A stretch of DNA of 64,000 nucleotides from Hippopus hippopus (GCA_946811185.2 OX328105.1:48794845-48858844), one strand, 5' to 3'; positions 10,792 to 20,305 are shown, counted from the first letter of the stretch. Notes: a model not told the origin generated them from the letters alone. Numbers and translations are program-made.

Positions 10792-11256
10792 AAGAAAAAG
10801 ACTAACGGACGGACAGACAGACAGACCGACGACGGAAACCACGCCATGACATAAGCTCTGCTGGCTTTCAGCCAGTAGAGCTAAAAAATGACGAAACCTA
10901 TCATGAGTGGCGGCTATTTTGTATGTTTTCGGGAACATAAATTACTCGAGTAGCAGATGAAATGAACTCTTTTTTTTCTTATGTTCAGCTTTTAAATTGA
11001 ATATATTTGTATTTCAAAGGAAGAATTATTGAATACACATGGAACAGGTATGTTCAAATTCTAGTTCTGTGCTGTATTTGTGAAATTATGAGAGTTCAAA
11101 CTTGCGTACAAAATCTGTGCAGAGATTTCAACTGTTTTCATCATGATCGTCTCTGTACCCAGAGGCGACCAGTCAAAAAGTAACTTCACCTTTAGGGACA
11201 GTTATCTATACTAAATGGTTGGTGTGTATCAACAACAACGACTGTAACAGACTTAC

Positions 11257-11404
11257 ATAGATCTGATCATGGTTAAACCTCTCCTCAAGGTTCTGTATGA
11301 AGGCCTCCTCAGTGACTGGGTCAAGTAATACAGCATCACTCACTCCTACATTGTTCTCAAAAATGGCTAAGGCACCTTGGTGTAAGGCCATATTTTTCTA
11401 TTGT
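11257..11404 (-). CDS. MYO1: Unconventional myosin-I, first coding exon with start codon
   Basis: The CDS runs from the ATG at 11391 down to 11257 (45 codons), followed by donor GTAAGT (11251-11256). The peptide begins MALHQGALAIFENNVGVSDA and continues VLLDPVTEEAFIQNL to HDQIY, which joins exon 2 to give the family signature IYTYIG. The pattern GV.D.VLL.P..EE..I.NL..R is the usual N-terminus of myosin-Ia/Ib proteins. The ATG fits the family length, and an acceptor (T-rich tract plus CAG, 11405-11407) lies 13 nt upstream. A separate 5'UTR exon and promoter must therefore lie further right, and neither is firmly identified. Class I myosins are monomeric, membrane-binding actin motors. Confidence 0.93.
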
Positions 11405-12005
11405 CTGAAAAAAAAAAATAAAATGCTAAATATGAAGGGTGTTCAAAAAGTATCTAGAATAGTGTCATAACCTTTGTAATTACATAAATGTTCCTTTCGA
11501 AATCCTGACCAAAGTAACTTTGATATGCTTTTTAAGTAGTACAAAGACAGACTTTGCCTATATACACTGCCACATTATTCTAAAGTCTCTACAGCAATGT
11601 CTTGTAGTCGTAAGTAGGACTTAAAAAATTCCCCTGTATAAGGCATTAACCCTAGGGTAATTCTATACACTTGCCTGAAATGAAAGTATTTCCTGATATT
11701 AAATCAAATGAGGCTAAAATGAAGGACCTTCGGCTTTAACAGCGTAAATAACATAGTAGGAAAAGGAAAATGGCTATACTGGCTCCTTTTCCAACAATAG
11801 TCAAAAGCCTTCTTTCTTAGGAAGGTCAAAGCATGTGATTGTTTGGTAAGAAGTTCAAATGAAAACAATCAAAAAGCATTTCATTACTTTAGCCTTATTC
11901 TAAATGACAGTCAACACTCCTGTATTTAACTTTGATGATGGTTTTGTTTTCAAAATTGGAAATAGAATTCGATGACAATAATATAAAGGCACAGCAAGAA
12001 TCATA
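11405..12005. other. Region upstream of myosin coding exon 1
   Basis: Begins with the T-rich acceptor tract of exon 1. 11437-11462 (AAGGGTGTTCAAAAAGTATC) resembles a worn mariner-type terminus. 11745-11855 is a diverged reverse FBM core (GTAGGAAAAGGAAAATGG...CCTTTTCCAAC). The remainder is unassigned. Confidence 0.5.
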
Positions 12006-12008
12006 ATC

Positions 12009-12218
12009 TTAACACTTAGGGTGCTGAATAAACCCATTGGACACTTTCAGTCAAAAAATGAAACCCAAATTTCAATTTCATGGTTGCTTTTGTCTATAAA
12101 GATTAAGCAAAGTAGACAATGTAGATCAAAGATCAGAATGAACATTTTGTGCAGTATGATCTTAATCTACACTGGCCGCAAAGGCAACTATAGTTGTGAA
12201 AGGCGCTTTAAGGGTTAA
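12009..12218 (+). mobile_element. GAC-family MITE, full length
   Basis: 210 bp from TTAACACTTAGGGTGCTGAA to GGCGCTTTAAGGGTTAA. The core GTAGATCAAAGATCAGA...TGATCTTAATCTACAC (12121-12174) is palindromic. Both ends are TTAA, as in FBM. Confidence 0.8.
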
Positions 12219-12333
12219 ACTGATTGTAAGGATTCGAACAAAAACTACTAGCCTAATAAGGATCCTCTTACCCAAGACAGTAACATATTAAAAACAGGTT
12301 CAGCGAAATTTTCTCCAGTAAAATAGAAGTAGG

Positions 12334-12490
12334 TTAACCCTTTGAAACACATTCCCAAGTTTAACAGACCTTGAAAAAGCAGACTTCTGATAACATTCAC
12401 GGAAAAGGAGAAAATGCTGTTTCACACAATGGTGTCAGAAGCATTCTTCCTCAGGGTCACTATAACAAGGGACTGTTTGATATAGTGTCA
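12334..12490 (+). mobile_element. Symmetric FBM derivative (left half joined to inverted left half)
   Basis: Begins TTAACCCTTTGAAACACATT and reaches GGAGAAAATGCTG. Instead of the normal right side it continues with the reverse complement of the left side (CAGAAGCATTCTTCCTCAGG, then GGTCACTATAACAAGGG). The whole is one long imperfect inverted repeat. Confidence 0.6.
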
Positions 12491-13060
12491 TCTTTGATAT
12501 TCTTTATTGCTTTGTATTTTCAATAAAACACCTGCAGACAAAACTTCAAAAAATTAAAGATACATAATAATGTTTTTTTACATGAATCTTCAATAATTTC
12601 TGTTTTCATAAGTCCTAAATATAGGGATATGCCACAGTTTATTTACTGTCTGAGGCAATTTATTTCAACTCTTTACAAAATGAAAAAAATTAGTTCTGAA
12701 CTAAATTGAAGGTATTTGCAGATGAAAACTTTAAAGAGACATCTTTACAGCCAGAGAGTAAACAAATGCTGTTAAAACTTGACTGTTATAATCTAGTCAG
12801 CTGTGTAAATGTAGATAAAAAATCAATATAAGGTGTATGGGGTAAAGAAACTGTTGGGATTTGTCTTCGATTTAAACCGGAAACTGTGGTTGATATGTCT
12901 ATGGCTAGCCGCAATTAAATGAAATGCATTTTCTATCTGCCGTAATCTGTGCAATCTTGCAACCATCAGGGGCAATATTTGGCATGAAGATTACAAATGT
13001 GATTATAGTTCCATAAAATAAAGAAAAAAAAAACAGTTAAAAAACTGGATGAAAATGAGT
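12490..13060. other. Unassigned AT-rich sequence
   Basis: No coding or repeat structure is recognised; A/T homopolymer runs near 13024-13035. Confidence 0.45.
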
Positions 13061-13074
13061 AAAAATGTATGTTT

Positions 13075-13250
13075 AATGTAGGTCAAATGATAATTTCTGT
13101 CTTTGATTCACTCAGAGTAGAAAAAATTGTGGGAAACGGAGAAAATGCTGGTAACCAGCAATTTCTCTCTGTCCCCGAAATGTTTTCAAACCCCTCCTTC
13201 TTTGTAATAAGTGTGATCGTTAAAATTCTGGTAAAGGATTAGGGGTGAAA
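13075..13250 (-). mobile_element. FBM copy
   Basis: Reverse orientation, core 13121-13190 (GTGGGAAACGGAGAAAATGC). The right arm is mutated (CAATTTCTCTCTGTCCCCG). Confidence 0.7.
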
Positions 13251-13425
13251 ATTTTTACAAAAAGATACAGAATTTTGGACTCTCCAATTTAAAAAAAAAA
13301 TGCAGTAAACAAATTAGAATTTGTGGCACAAATGCCCAGGGATCTGACTTTGAAAGGTTTGAAAACATTGTGACTTGTGCTGAAACAGTATACATCCAAG
13401 ATCAGACTGCATATTCTGCAATGCT

Positions 13426-13649
13426 TTAACTCTAAACCAAACAAAGAAATTTTGACTTTTCCAAATTGGAAGTTTTTTGCAGATGACAGATTAAATGTCG
13501 TTGAAATGAAGGAAAGTGTCTTGGAAAGAGGAAAAGACATTGTGGGAAAAGAAGAAAATGCTGGTCACCAGCATTTTCTGCTTTTCTCACAATGTTTTCA
13601 AAAGGTTTCAGGGTCATTAAAACACAGTAATGTATGGTGAAGGGGTTAA
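13426..13649 (-). mobile_element. FBM copy, TTAA at both ends
   Basis: TTAACTCTAAACCAAACA to GGTGAAGGGGTTAA. Core near 13540-13606 with centre GGTCACC. The right half is duplicated immediately downstream. Confidence 0.82.
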
Positions 13650-13858
13650 ATACATGTACATGAGTATAACAAAAGCTCAGCATTATGAAGGTAAATGAGA
13701 AGAATCTAAAGTAGAAAATGATGGTTATCAGCATTTTCTGCTTTTCTCACAATGTTTTCAAAAGGTTTCGGGGTCATTTAAACACAGGATTGTATGGTGA
13801 AGGGTTAAATACAAATATATATAACAAAAGCTCATCATTATACAGGTAAAGTCAGTAT
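13556..13858 (+). repeat. Direct duplication of about 163 bp across a FBM end
   Basis: 13556-13699 and 13719-13858 are near copies. Both contain TCTGCTTTTCTCACAATG, GGGTTAAATACA and ATAACAAAAGCTCA. The break is at the palindrome apex, so the second copy is a half FBM plus its flank. This fits repair or replication slippage initiated at the hairpin. Confidence 0.75.
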
Positions 13859-13892
13859 TATACCAGCAAGTATTGCATGACTTTTCATTCAA

Positions 13893-14120
13893 TTAACCCT
13901 TTACAAGACAATCCCATGATTTAACAACCCTGAGAAAAAAGCCTTTTGAAAACATTGTGGGAAAAGGAGAAAATGCTGGTAACCAGCATTTTCTCCTTTT
14001 CCCACAATGTTTTCCATCCTTCCCAAAACAAATTTCAAGTTTTGAATCTCGTTTACTTTTTCTTCTCCAAATGTCGTCAATTTGGACAAGTCTAAATGTT
14101 GTTGTGTTGTAAAGAGTTAA
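13893..14120 (+). mobile_element. FBM reference copy with perfect 67 bp palindrome
   Basis: 228 bp, TTAACCCTTTACAAGACA to GTTGTAAAGAGTTAA. Positions 13948-14014 form a perfect inverted repeat: 33 nt arms (GAAAACATTGTGGGAAAAGG then AGAAAATGCTGGT) and a single central A. Confidence 0.92.
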
Positions 14121-14402
14121 CACTTTACCAAATAATCTTGTGTTCTAATGACCCTGAGGTAGATGACATTTAAAAACACTGCTGTAAAGGGAGAGAATGC
14201 CTGTAACCAGCATTTTCTCCTTTTTCTACAATATTTCCTTTCTTGACTAAGATAATGCTGGTTACCAGCATTTTCTCCTTTTCCCACAAAGTTTTCCACC
14301 CTTTCAAAGAAGAATCCCCTTGTTTGAGACGTATGAAATTTGTCTTCTGCAAATGCTTTGGATTTGGACATGGGTAAAAATTTTTCCATCTAGTAAAGCA
14401 TC
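14117..14402 (+). mobile_element. FBM copy with duplicated palindrome core
   Basis: Shares TTAA 14117-14120 with the previous copy. It has two apices: CTGTAACCAGC near 14209 and CTGGTTACCAGC near 14258. The second has the opposite centre base, as if the apex had been copied in inverted form. About 285 bp instead of 228. Confidence 0.78.
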
Positions 14403-14407
14403 CATTC

Positions 14408-14627
14408 TTTAGCACACAACAAAATTTTGGACAAGACCAAAATGAAAGAATTTGCTGACAACAAACTGATGTGAATCAAACGATGAAATTTGCCTACTGA
14501 AGGGTAGAACCATTGCAGGTAAAGGAGAAAATGCTGGTTACCAGCATTTTCTCCTTTGCCCACAATGTTTTTAAAAGCTTTCTTATTCAGGGTGGTTAAA
14601 CCTCAGGATTGTGCTGTAAAGGATTAA
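14408..14627 (-). mobile_element. FBM copy
   Basis: Reverse orientation, ending GCTGTAAAGGATTAA. Core near 14515-14575 with centre GGTTACC. Confidence 0.8.
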
Positions 14628-14695
14628 AAAACAATAGAACCTCTATGCAAAGCTTCCTCATCCTTCTATTGCCATTATTTAAGCTTTATATAGCC

Positions 14696-14946
14696 TGCAA
14701 CATGCGAAAAAGGGCATTATGACATTTGCGTAAAGTGTCATCTCAGATCAGCCTGCACAGTCTGTGCAGGCTAATCTGAAATAACACTTTCCGTTTCGAA
14801 GTAATTTTCTGTTTTGCGCAAGTCTACTGTAGCACAATATCTAATGTAGTCGAAAAGTACCGTCTAGGATTAGCCTACGCGGCATGAGCAGGCTGATCTG
14901 AGAAGACACTACACAAATGTCCAAATGCCCCTTTTCGCGTGTTGCA
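14696..14946. mobile_element. MITE with about 60 bp terminal inverted repeats
   Basis: Left TGCAACATGCGAAAAAGGGC is matched by the inverted right end TGCAACACGCGAAAAGGGGC; similarity continues through AAGTGTCATCTCAGATCAGC. AGCC precedes the left end and follows the right end (possible 4 bp TSD). It contains two internal palindromes, AGCCTGCACAG/CTGTGCAGGCT and AGCCTACGC...GAGCAGGCT. No ORF. Confidence 0.82.
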
Positions 14947-15240
14947 AGCCAAATAATACAATATTTTCCTAATGCATATTTAGGTCAAAATTCCATCGAC
15001 CTGTGCGTGATTGCAAATTTTTATCCTTTCCAAAAACAGAGCTCTTCTTTTAGGAACAACTTCCAGTACTTATGCAGAATGTACAGATCAAGATCAGGCT
15101 GTCCTCAAAGTGCTGTCTAATAATGAATAGAAAGTGTATGAAAGTTCTGTTAGATGTTCTTGCCAAACCAGTTATGAAAATGTGACATTTGCAGTTTTGT
15201 CCTTGACTGACAAAAATCAATTCCATATTTCTGACAGCTC

Positions 15241-15634
15241 TTTAACCTTTTGCCAAACTATTATGAGTATTAGAAACCACAAGGAATAAGGCTTTTGAAA
15301 TTATTGCTGGTAGCATTTCCTTTTTCCGTAATGTTTTCTACCCTTTCAAGGACATGGATGTTTGAGCTGCAATTCAAATTTTTGTCACTCTGTAAGTCCT
15401 TACAATACGTACAAGTATGAAATGTGTTTCATTCATGAAGCATTAACTCTTTACCAAATGACAAAATTTTTGACAGATCAAAATTGAAAGCAATGACAGA
15501 TGACAAATATGGCTTAAATGGTAGGACTTGCTTTTAAAAATGGAAAAAAACATTTTGGGATAAGGAGAAAAATGTTTTTAAGAGGCCTCCATCTCTAGGT
15601 CATTAACACTCAGGATTGTGTGATGAAGGGTTAA
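15241..15634. mobile_element. Two decayed FBM copies, opposite orientation
   Basis: 15241-15410 is + with a shrunken core (TTGCTGGTAGCATTTCC). 15443-15634 is reverse, bounded by TTAA, with the whole right palindrome arm deleted (GGAGAAAAATGTTTTTAAGA). Confidence 0.65.
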
Positions 15635-15650
15635 GGGTGAAATATGACAT

Positions 15651-16190
15651 CTTTAACTCTTTCAAAGCCAAATAAATAAACTCGACCTCTTCCAACCGCT
15701 ATATATATAACAATCCATGACCAGCCCGCATAGCTCAGTTGGTAGAGCGTAAGACTCGTGAACGTGAAGTTTTGGGTCAATTGAGGGTGTGGGTTTGATT
15801 CCCACAGCTGGCCATCTAAATTTACTAATAGTCTTTCGGATGAGACATTAAACCAAGGTCCCCGCTGTGACACTACTATACACCGAGCATGTTAAAGAAC
15901 CAGGCGTAACTTAGGATGGGTTTCATCCCGTATCTGCACTATCCCCAGTGACAATACTAACAGCCTTCGGGGGGCGTTGCCCATATGGGCAAGCAGTGGC
16001 AATGATAAATAAACGCAAATTCATCATCAATACAATTCATTGGAACTTACAAAGATTTTGATTGCATAGGATTGACTAAACAAGCGGATGGCACAGATCA
16101 AAGATCAGACTGCACGTTCTGTGCAGTCTGATCTTGATCTATGCCATTCGCAAAAGTCACCGTTTTCACCTATGGCGCCGAAGAGTTAAA
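15651..16190. mobile_element. GAC-family MITE split by a SINE
   Basis: Left end TTTAACTCTTTCAAAGCC (15653 on), then the SINE at 15719-16031, then the GAC core (16091-16146: CAGATCAAAGATCAGACTGC...CAGTCTGATCTTGATC) and the right end GGCGCCGAAGAGTTAA. Joining the two parts gives about the normal GAC length. Confidence 0.75.
15719..16031 (+). mobile_element. tRNA-derived SINE (family 1), near full length
   Basis: The 5' tRNA-like head GCCCGCATAGCTCAGTTGGT carries a RNA polymerase III A box; the B box is GGGTTTGATTCCC near 15792. The body contains GATGAGACATTAAACCAAGG and CCATATGGGCAAGCAGTGGC, and a short A/T-rich tail follows. ACAATCCAT (15710-15718) and ACAATTCAT (16032-16040) are an 8/9 target duplication. 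The copy at 24995-25213 is the same family. Confidence 0.82.
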
Positions 16191-16340
16191 AGAACAAACA
16201 TCCAAATAGAGTCCCAAGTGTATAAAAACTAAATTGTTGAAAAGTCTAAAAAGATCAGATTAATGTTAAACAGAAATAACAATATAAAATTTCTCCTGAA
16301 AGGTAAGATGAAATGGCAAAATTATGAACCATTTCATGTT

Positions 16341-16617
16341 TCAACCCTTTACCTAACAATTCTGTGTTTTAACAACCCTATAGAAGAAAGCTTTGAAAAA
16401 CATAGCGGGAAAAGGAGAAAATGCTCATAACCAACAATTTCTTCTATTTCCAAAGGAGAAAATGCTGATAACCAACATTTTCTTCTTTTCCCTCAAAGTT
16501 TTCTTCCCTTTCAAGGACAAACTCCTTCATTTGAGCCACACTAATTTTGGTTTGTCTTCTGCTTCTGTTTACAATATGGAAGAGTCCAAATTTTTTTGTC
16601 ATTTGGTAAAGAGTTAA
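16341..16617 (+). mobile_element. FBM copy with duplicated core
   Basis: Plus orientation, 277 bp. Two successive apices, GAAAATGCTCATAACCAACA and GAAAATGCTGATAACCAACA, about 45 bp apart, indicate a tandem duplication of the hairpin tip. Confidence 0.75.
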
Positions 16618-16639
16618 AAAGTCATGTACAATGGAAAAG

Positions 16640-16983
16640 GTCTAACCTACTTAATGCATGCCAGAAATTAATTTGAATTCATGTTGGTATCTTTCTGTAT
16701 TGCATTCCAGAAGCATGTATATCAATTATACCCCTATAATTGCTTAAAACTTCCTACTCTATGCTCTGCACATGTACACAGAACACAAAATTGTTCAACC
16801 TTGTTGCACAATCCTAACTTACGCCTGTGAAGCCCACTTGTAGTCTTCCCAGCCTGATCTTTATTTCTAGATTCCCATACTAAGCAATTAATCATTGACT
16901 GGCGTTTTATGCCCCTTTCAACATAATTTCAGCCATATCACAGCTTCTTCACAAGTGTCCTAGGTTCACCAGTAATAGGCTCT
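16640..16983. other. Unassigned sequence
   Basis: No exon or repeat boundary could be supported. Confidence 0.4.
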
Positions 16984-17416
16984 TTAACCCTTTACCAAAA
17001 AGTCCTGAGTTTAAACAACCCTCAGAAAGAAGGTCTTATACAATATTAAGGGAAAAGGAGAAAATTCTAGTAACCAGCATCATCTCCTTTTCGTATAATA
17101 TTTGCCAAGCTATTTTTTTTTTTAATTTTTCGTCTGCAAATTCTTCAAATTTGGCAGACTCCAAAATTTTGTCGTTTGGTAAAGAGTTAATCTTTCAACA
17201 CACAATCCTAAGTTTTAACAACCCTGGCAAACTAGACTTCTGAAAAGATTATGGGAAAAGGAGAAAATGCTGGTGACCAGCACTTTCTCCTTTTCCCACA
17301 ATGTTTTCTTGCCTTTCAGAAACAAACCCAATCATTTGAGCCACATCTAATTTGTTGTCTGCAGATGGTTTCAATTCTGGACCAGTCTAAAATATTGTTG
17401 TTCGGTAAATAGTTAA
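16984..17416 (+). mobile_element. Two abutting FBM copies sharing TTAA 17187-17190
   Basis: 16984-17190 has a T run and worn core (GGAGAAAATTCTAGTAACCA). 17187-17416 keeps good arms with centre GGTGACC. Both + and in tandem. Confidence 0.82.
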
Positions 17417-17578
17417 TACATTGTCTTGCCTATGATTCTCCCATGAAAAACCAGAGCCTTGGGTGAGAATCAAACCTAGACCTACAGCTTATGTACCCAG
17501 CACCTTCACCATTGAACCATCCTCATTCTAAATCTGAAGCTGTGGGTAAGTGTGTGATAGCATAAGAAAGTTAAACAA

Positions 17579-17807
17579 TTTACTCTTTACCAAACAACAA
17601 AATTTTTTACCGGTCCAAATTGAAGGCATTTGCAGAAGATAAATTAAACGCTACTCAGAAACTGTAATTTGTTTTTTGAAGATAAGAAAACACTGTGGAA
17701 AAAGGAGCAAATGCTGGTTACCAGCATTTTCTCCTTTTCCCACAATATTTTCTACAGCGTTCCACCTAAAGATTGTTATAACTTGGAATTATGAGGTAAA
17801 GGGTTAA
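17579..17807 (-). mobile_element. FBM copy
   Basis: Reverse, 229 bp, core 17686-17755 with centre GGTTACC. It ends GAGGTAAAGGGTTAA. A SINE-like fragment (17440-17525) lies just before it. Confidence 0.82.
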
Positions 17808-17939
17808 ATGGATCTTACCAGGACCACAGTGAATACAGGAGCCCCATCACAGAAGCTTTGTCTGCTTTGCATTCAGGTTGTGCCAAAAATTGGTGCCAAA
17901 CACCCTTAACCCTAAACTCTTCAATGCCACATATGTATC

Positions 17940-18222
17940 ATTTTGGTTGTATGGTGTTTAACACTATTATTAATATTCATTCAGTTACATCACAGCAGCT
18001 AGTGCACCTATCTATGTTTTCCTGGAGTTTATCTCTTCACAAGATTCTTTCCAAGCCACTGGCTACTTTCCTACATAACCATCATCGAAATAATGGTCAG
18101 CGGAGAGAGAGGAATGCATCCTGTCGCAATTACTATCATCAATCCTTGGAAAAAAATTGACAACACCGAGCATCAAACCAGTGATCCCTTGTACTAAACC
18201 GACTGAGCTACTGTGGCTGAGA
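17940..18222 (-). mobile_element. tRNA-derived SINE (family 2)
   Basis: Reverse orientation: TGGTGTTTAACAC near 17952 is the 3' side. The body has CCAAGCCACTGGCTAC, AACCATCATCGAAA and GAGAGAGGAATG. The tRNA-like head lies near 18160-18222. Other copies are at 26494, 27176, 56787, 59826 and a truncated + copy near 61935-62110. Confidence 0.72.
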
Positions 18223-18224
18223 CA

Positions 18225-18434
18225 GCACATAACATTAGACTCATCCAAATTCAAAGTGTTTGAAGATGGAGGACAATTCAACATGGCTCAGATAAAGGGA
18301 TTTGAACATGAAAGGGTAGAAAACATAGTGAAAAAAGGGAGAAAATGCTGGTTACCACCATTTTCTCCTTTTCCCAAAATGTTTTTAAAGTTTATTTCCT
18401 CATTAAAACAAGGTATCATTTGGTAAAGGGTTAA
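18225..18434 (-). mobile_element. FBM copy
   Basis: Reverse orientation, core near 18315-18385 with a mutated apex (GGTTACCACCATTTTC). It ends GGTAAAGGGTTAA. Confidence 0.78.
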
Positions 18435-18540
18435 AGTGCCTTTGAAAACTATAGCTGTCCTTGTAGCAAGTATAGGTCGAGACCAAATTGTACAAAATGT
18501 ACAGTCTGATCTTTGATTTACCCTGTTTGACCCAATATTT
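18434..18540 (-). mobile_element. GAC-family fragment
   Basis: AAGTGCCTTTGAAAACTATA... TACAGTCTGATCTTTGATTT. It adjoins the FBM end. Confidence 0.5.
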
Positions 18541-18672
18541 CTGATGGGAATAAGATCCAATAGTTATACTCAATTTCAAACTTGATATTAATCAATTATT
18601 ATTAATATGCCATATTCTGAGGAAGTTTGCTTAGATAAGATTAAAATTTTGGCCTCTCTAGTCTTGACTTCT

Positions 18673-18760
18673 AATCAGCTGACAAAATTTTAAACTTATC
18701 TAAGCTGAAGGCATTTGCAGACAACAATGTTAATGTGGCCAAAGAGATATTTTGGACAAG
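18673..18760 (-). mobile_element. FBM outer-arm fragment
   Basis: GACAAAATTTTAAACTTATC... GAAGGCATTTGCAGACAACA. Only the outer part of a reverse copy remains. Confidence 0.55.
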
Positions 18761-18842
18761 AGAAACCTTTAAAGTGCTATTATTTGGGTCTTATTTCAAG
18801 ACTGAAATGTTTTTTTTTTTTGTTCTTTTGCTCTAAGGCTTC

Positions 18843-20070
18843 ATCACTTGTCTCTCAAAGCAGAAGTCATCAAATCAGGATCTTTATAATCCCTCAAAGC
18901 AGAGGTCACCCAATCAGGATCTTTTAACACCAAGCAAAGGTCACCCAATCAGAATCTTGTCCTTCAAAGCAGGGGTCATCCAATCAGGATCTTGTCCCTT
19001 CATAGCTGAGGCCACCCAATCAGGATCTTGTCCCTCATAGCAGAGGTCACCCAATTAGGATCTTATCCCTCAAAGCAAAGGTCACCAAATCAGGATGTTG
19101 TCCCTCAAATGAGAGGCTCATCCAGTCAGGATCTAGTCCCTCAAACTGGAGACCCATCCAATCAGGATCTTGTCCATCATAGCAGGGGTCACCCATCAGG
19201 ATCTTGTCCCTCAAAGCAGAGGTCACCCAATCAGAATGTTGTCCCTCAAAGTAGGGGTCATGCGGTCAGGATCTTGTCCCTCCAATAACAGGCCCATCCA
19301 ATCAGCATGTTGTCCCTCAAAGCAGGAGTCACTCAATCAGGATCTTGTCCCCCAAAGCAGGGTTGCCCCATCATGATCTTGTCCTTCAAAGCAGGGATCA
19401 CCCAATCAGAATGTTGTCTCTCAAATAAGAGGCCACCCAATCAGGATCTTGTCCCTCAAAGCAGGGATCACCAAATCAGGATGTTGTCCCTCAAAGCAGG
19501 GATCATCCAAACAGGATCTTGTCCCTCAAAGCAGGGATCACCCAATTAGGATCTTTTCCCACAAAGCAGGGGTCAGCCAATCAGGATCTTGTCCTTCAAA
19601 GCAGGGGTCACGCAATCAGGAACTTGTCCTTCATAGCACAGGTCATCCAATGAGGATCTTGTCCCTCACAGCAAAGGTCACCCAATCAGGATCTTGTCAC
19701 TCACAATAGGGGTCACCCAATCAGGATCTTGTCACTTAAACAGGGTCACCCAATCAGGATCTTTTGCATCATAGGAGAGGTCACCCAATCAGGATCTTGT
19801 CCGACATAGCAGAGGTCATCCAATCAGGATCTCTTCCCTCAAACCAGGGGTCACCCAATCAGGATCTTTTCCCTTAAAACAGAGGTCATCCAATGAGGAT
19901 CTTGTCCCTCAACACTTGATGTCCCTCAAAGCAGAAAACTGGGTCTTAATGTCCCTAGAAGTAGAGCCTCTTCAAAATCAAGTTGTAGTCCCTCAAAGCA
20001 GAGGCTCATTCAATCAGGATGTAGTCCCTCAAGGCAGGGCCTCACCCTATCAGAATTCTTGCTCTGATGC
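18843..20070 (+). repeat. 35 bp minisatellite, about 1.2 kb, about 34 units
   Basis: Unit of about 35 bp made of CTCAAAGCAGGGGTCACCCA followed by ATCAGGATCTTGTCC. Units vary at a few positions (CAAAGCAG/CATAGCAG, GATCTT/GATGTT). The consensus unit has no stop on the + strand in any frame and 35 is not a multiple of 3, so long apparent ORFs of repetitive SKQGSPNQDLVP-like peptide arise in every frame. No start context or flanking exon signal supports translation. Confidence 0.92.
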
Positions 20071-20106
20071 TCTTGCTGACAACAAAGATTACAGAACATG
20101 AAGTCT

Positions 20107-20305
20107 GGGTCCGTTTTCACCAACCATTCTGAAAAATGTTCTTTATCTAATTCTCAAGAATTTTCCAGAAATGAAAGTCATACAACTTCTGATTGTCTAA
20201 ACCAAATTGTTTAGCCATTCAGAAGTTATGTTACTTTCAAATTTAGACAATTCTTCAACGTAAGACCAAGATATTCTTAAGAATGGTTGGTGAATATGGA
20301 CAGAG
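20107..20305. mobile_element. Inverted-repeat MITE (CACCAACCATTCT family)
   Basis: Left GTTTTCACCAACCATTCTGA and right TAAGAATGGTTGGTGAATAT are inverted. Inner arms around 20165-20250 (ACAACTTCTGA / TCAGAAGTTATG) also pair. A second copy is at 41735-41870. Confidence 0.72.

Larger units (their letters stand above)
7091..10884 (+). mobile_element. Pearl-like element B, interrupted by a hAT-type element
   Basis: The 5' end is CTAGAGGCCCTTGAGGGCCT then ATCGCTCTACTGGC; the 3' end is a GGAC/AGAC microsatellite (10803-10835) then GCTGGCTTTCAGCCAGTAGA and CTAA. CTGGCT-TTC-AGCCAG is a hairpin 4-6 nt before the CTAA terminus, as in Helitron-type 3' ends. The core is an array of about 155 bp units. 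The insertion at 7333-9634 accounts for 2.3 kb of the span. No transposase or helicase reading frame. Confidence 0.72.
1..11404 (-). other. MYO1: Span of the partial myosin-I gene
   Basis: This is the minus-strand transcription unit covered by the three exons. Intron 1 (11256-6526) is about 4.7 kb and intron 2 (6409-149) about 6.3 kb. Both are filled with FBM copies, minisatellite and pearl-like repeats. The gene continues past the left edge and its 5'UTR exon lies right of 11404. Candidate upstream exons or promoters are at 31560-31720 and 61595-61782, but nothing in the sequence ties either one to this gene. Confidence 0.85.

Noticed and set aside
11206..11256. Extension of the myosin exon 1 reading frame past HDQIY
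   Set aside because: These bases follow a good donor (GTAAGT) and the family sequence continues in exon 2 (TYIG), so the frame beyond 11257 is intronic.
15723..15795. Functional tRNA gene
   Set aside because: A- and B-box-like motifs are present, but the segment cannot form a cloverleaf of normal size and is followed by a SINE body, with another copy at 24995-25213.
19028..19709. Overlapping 68-86 aa ORFs across 19.0-19.7 kb as a repetitive protein gene
   Set aside because: They are read-through of the 35 bp minisatellite in successive frames, with no splice sites, start context or conserved non-repeat part.
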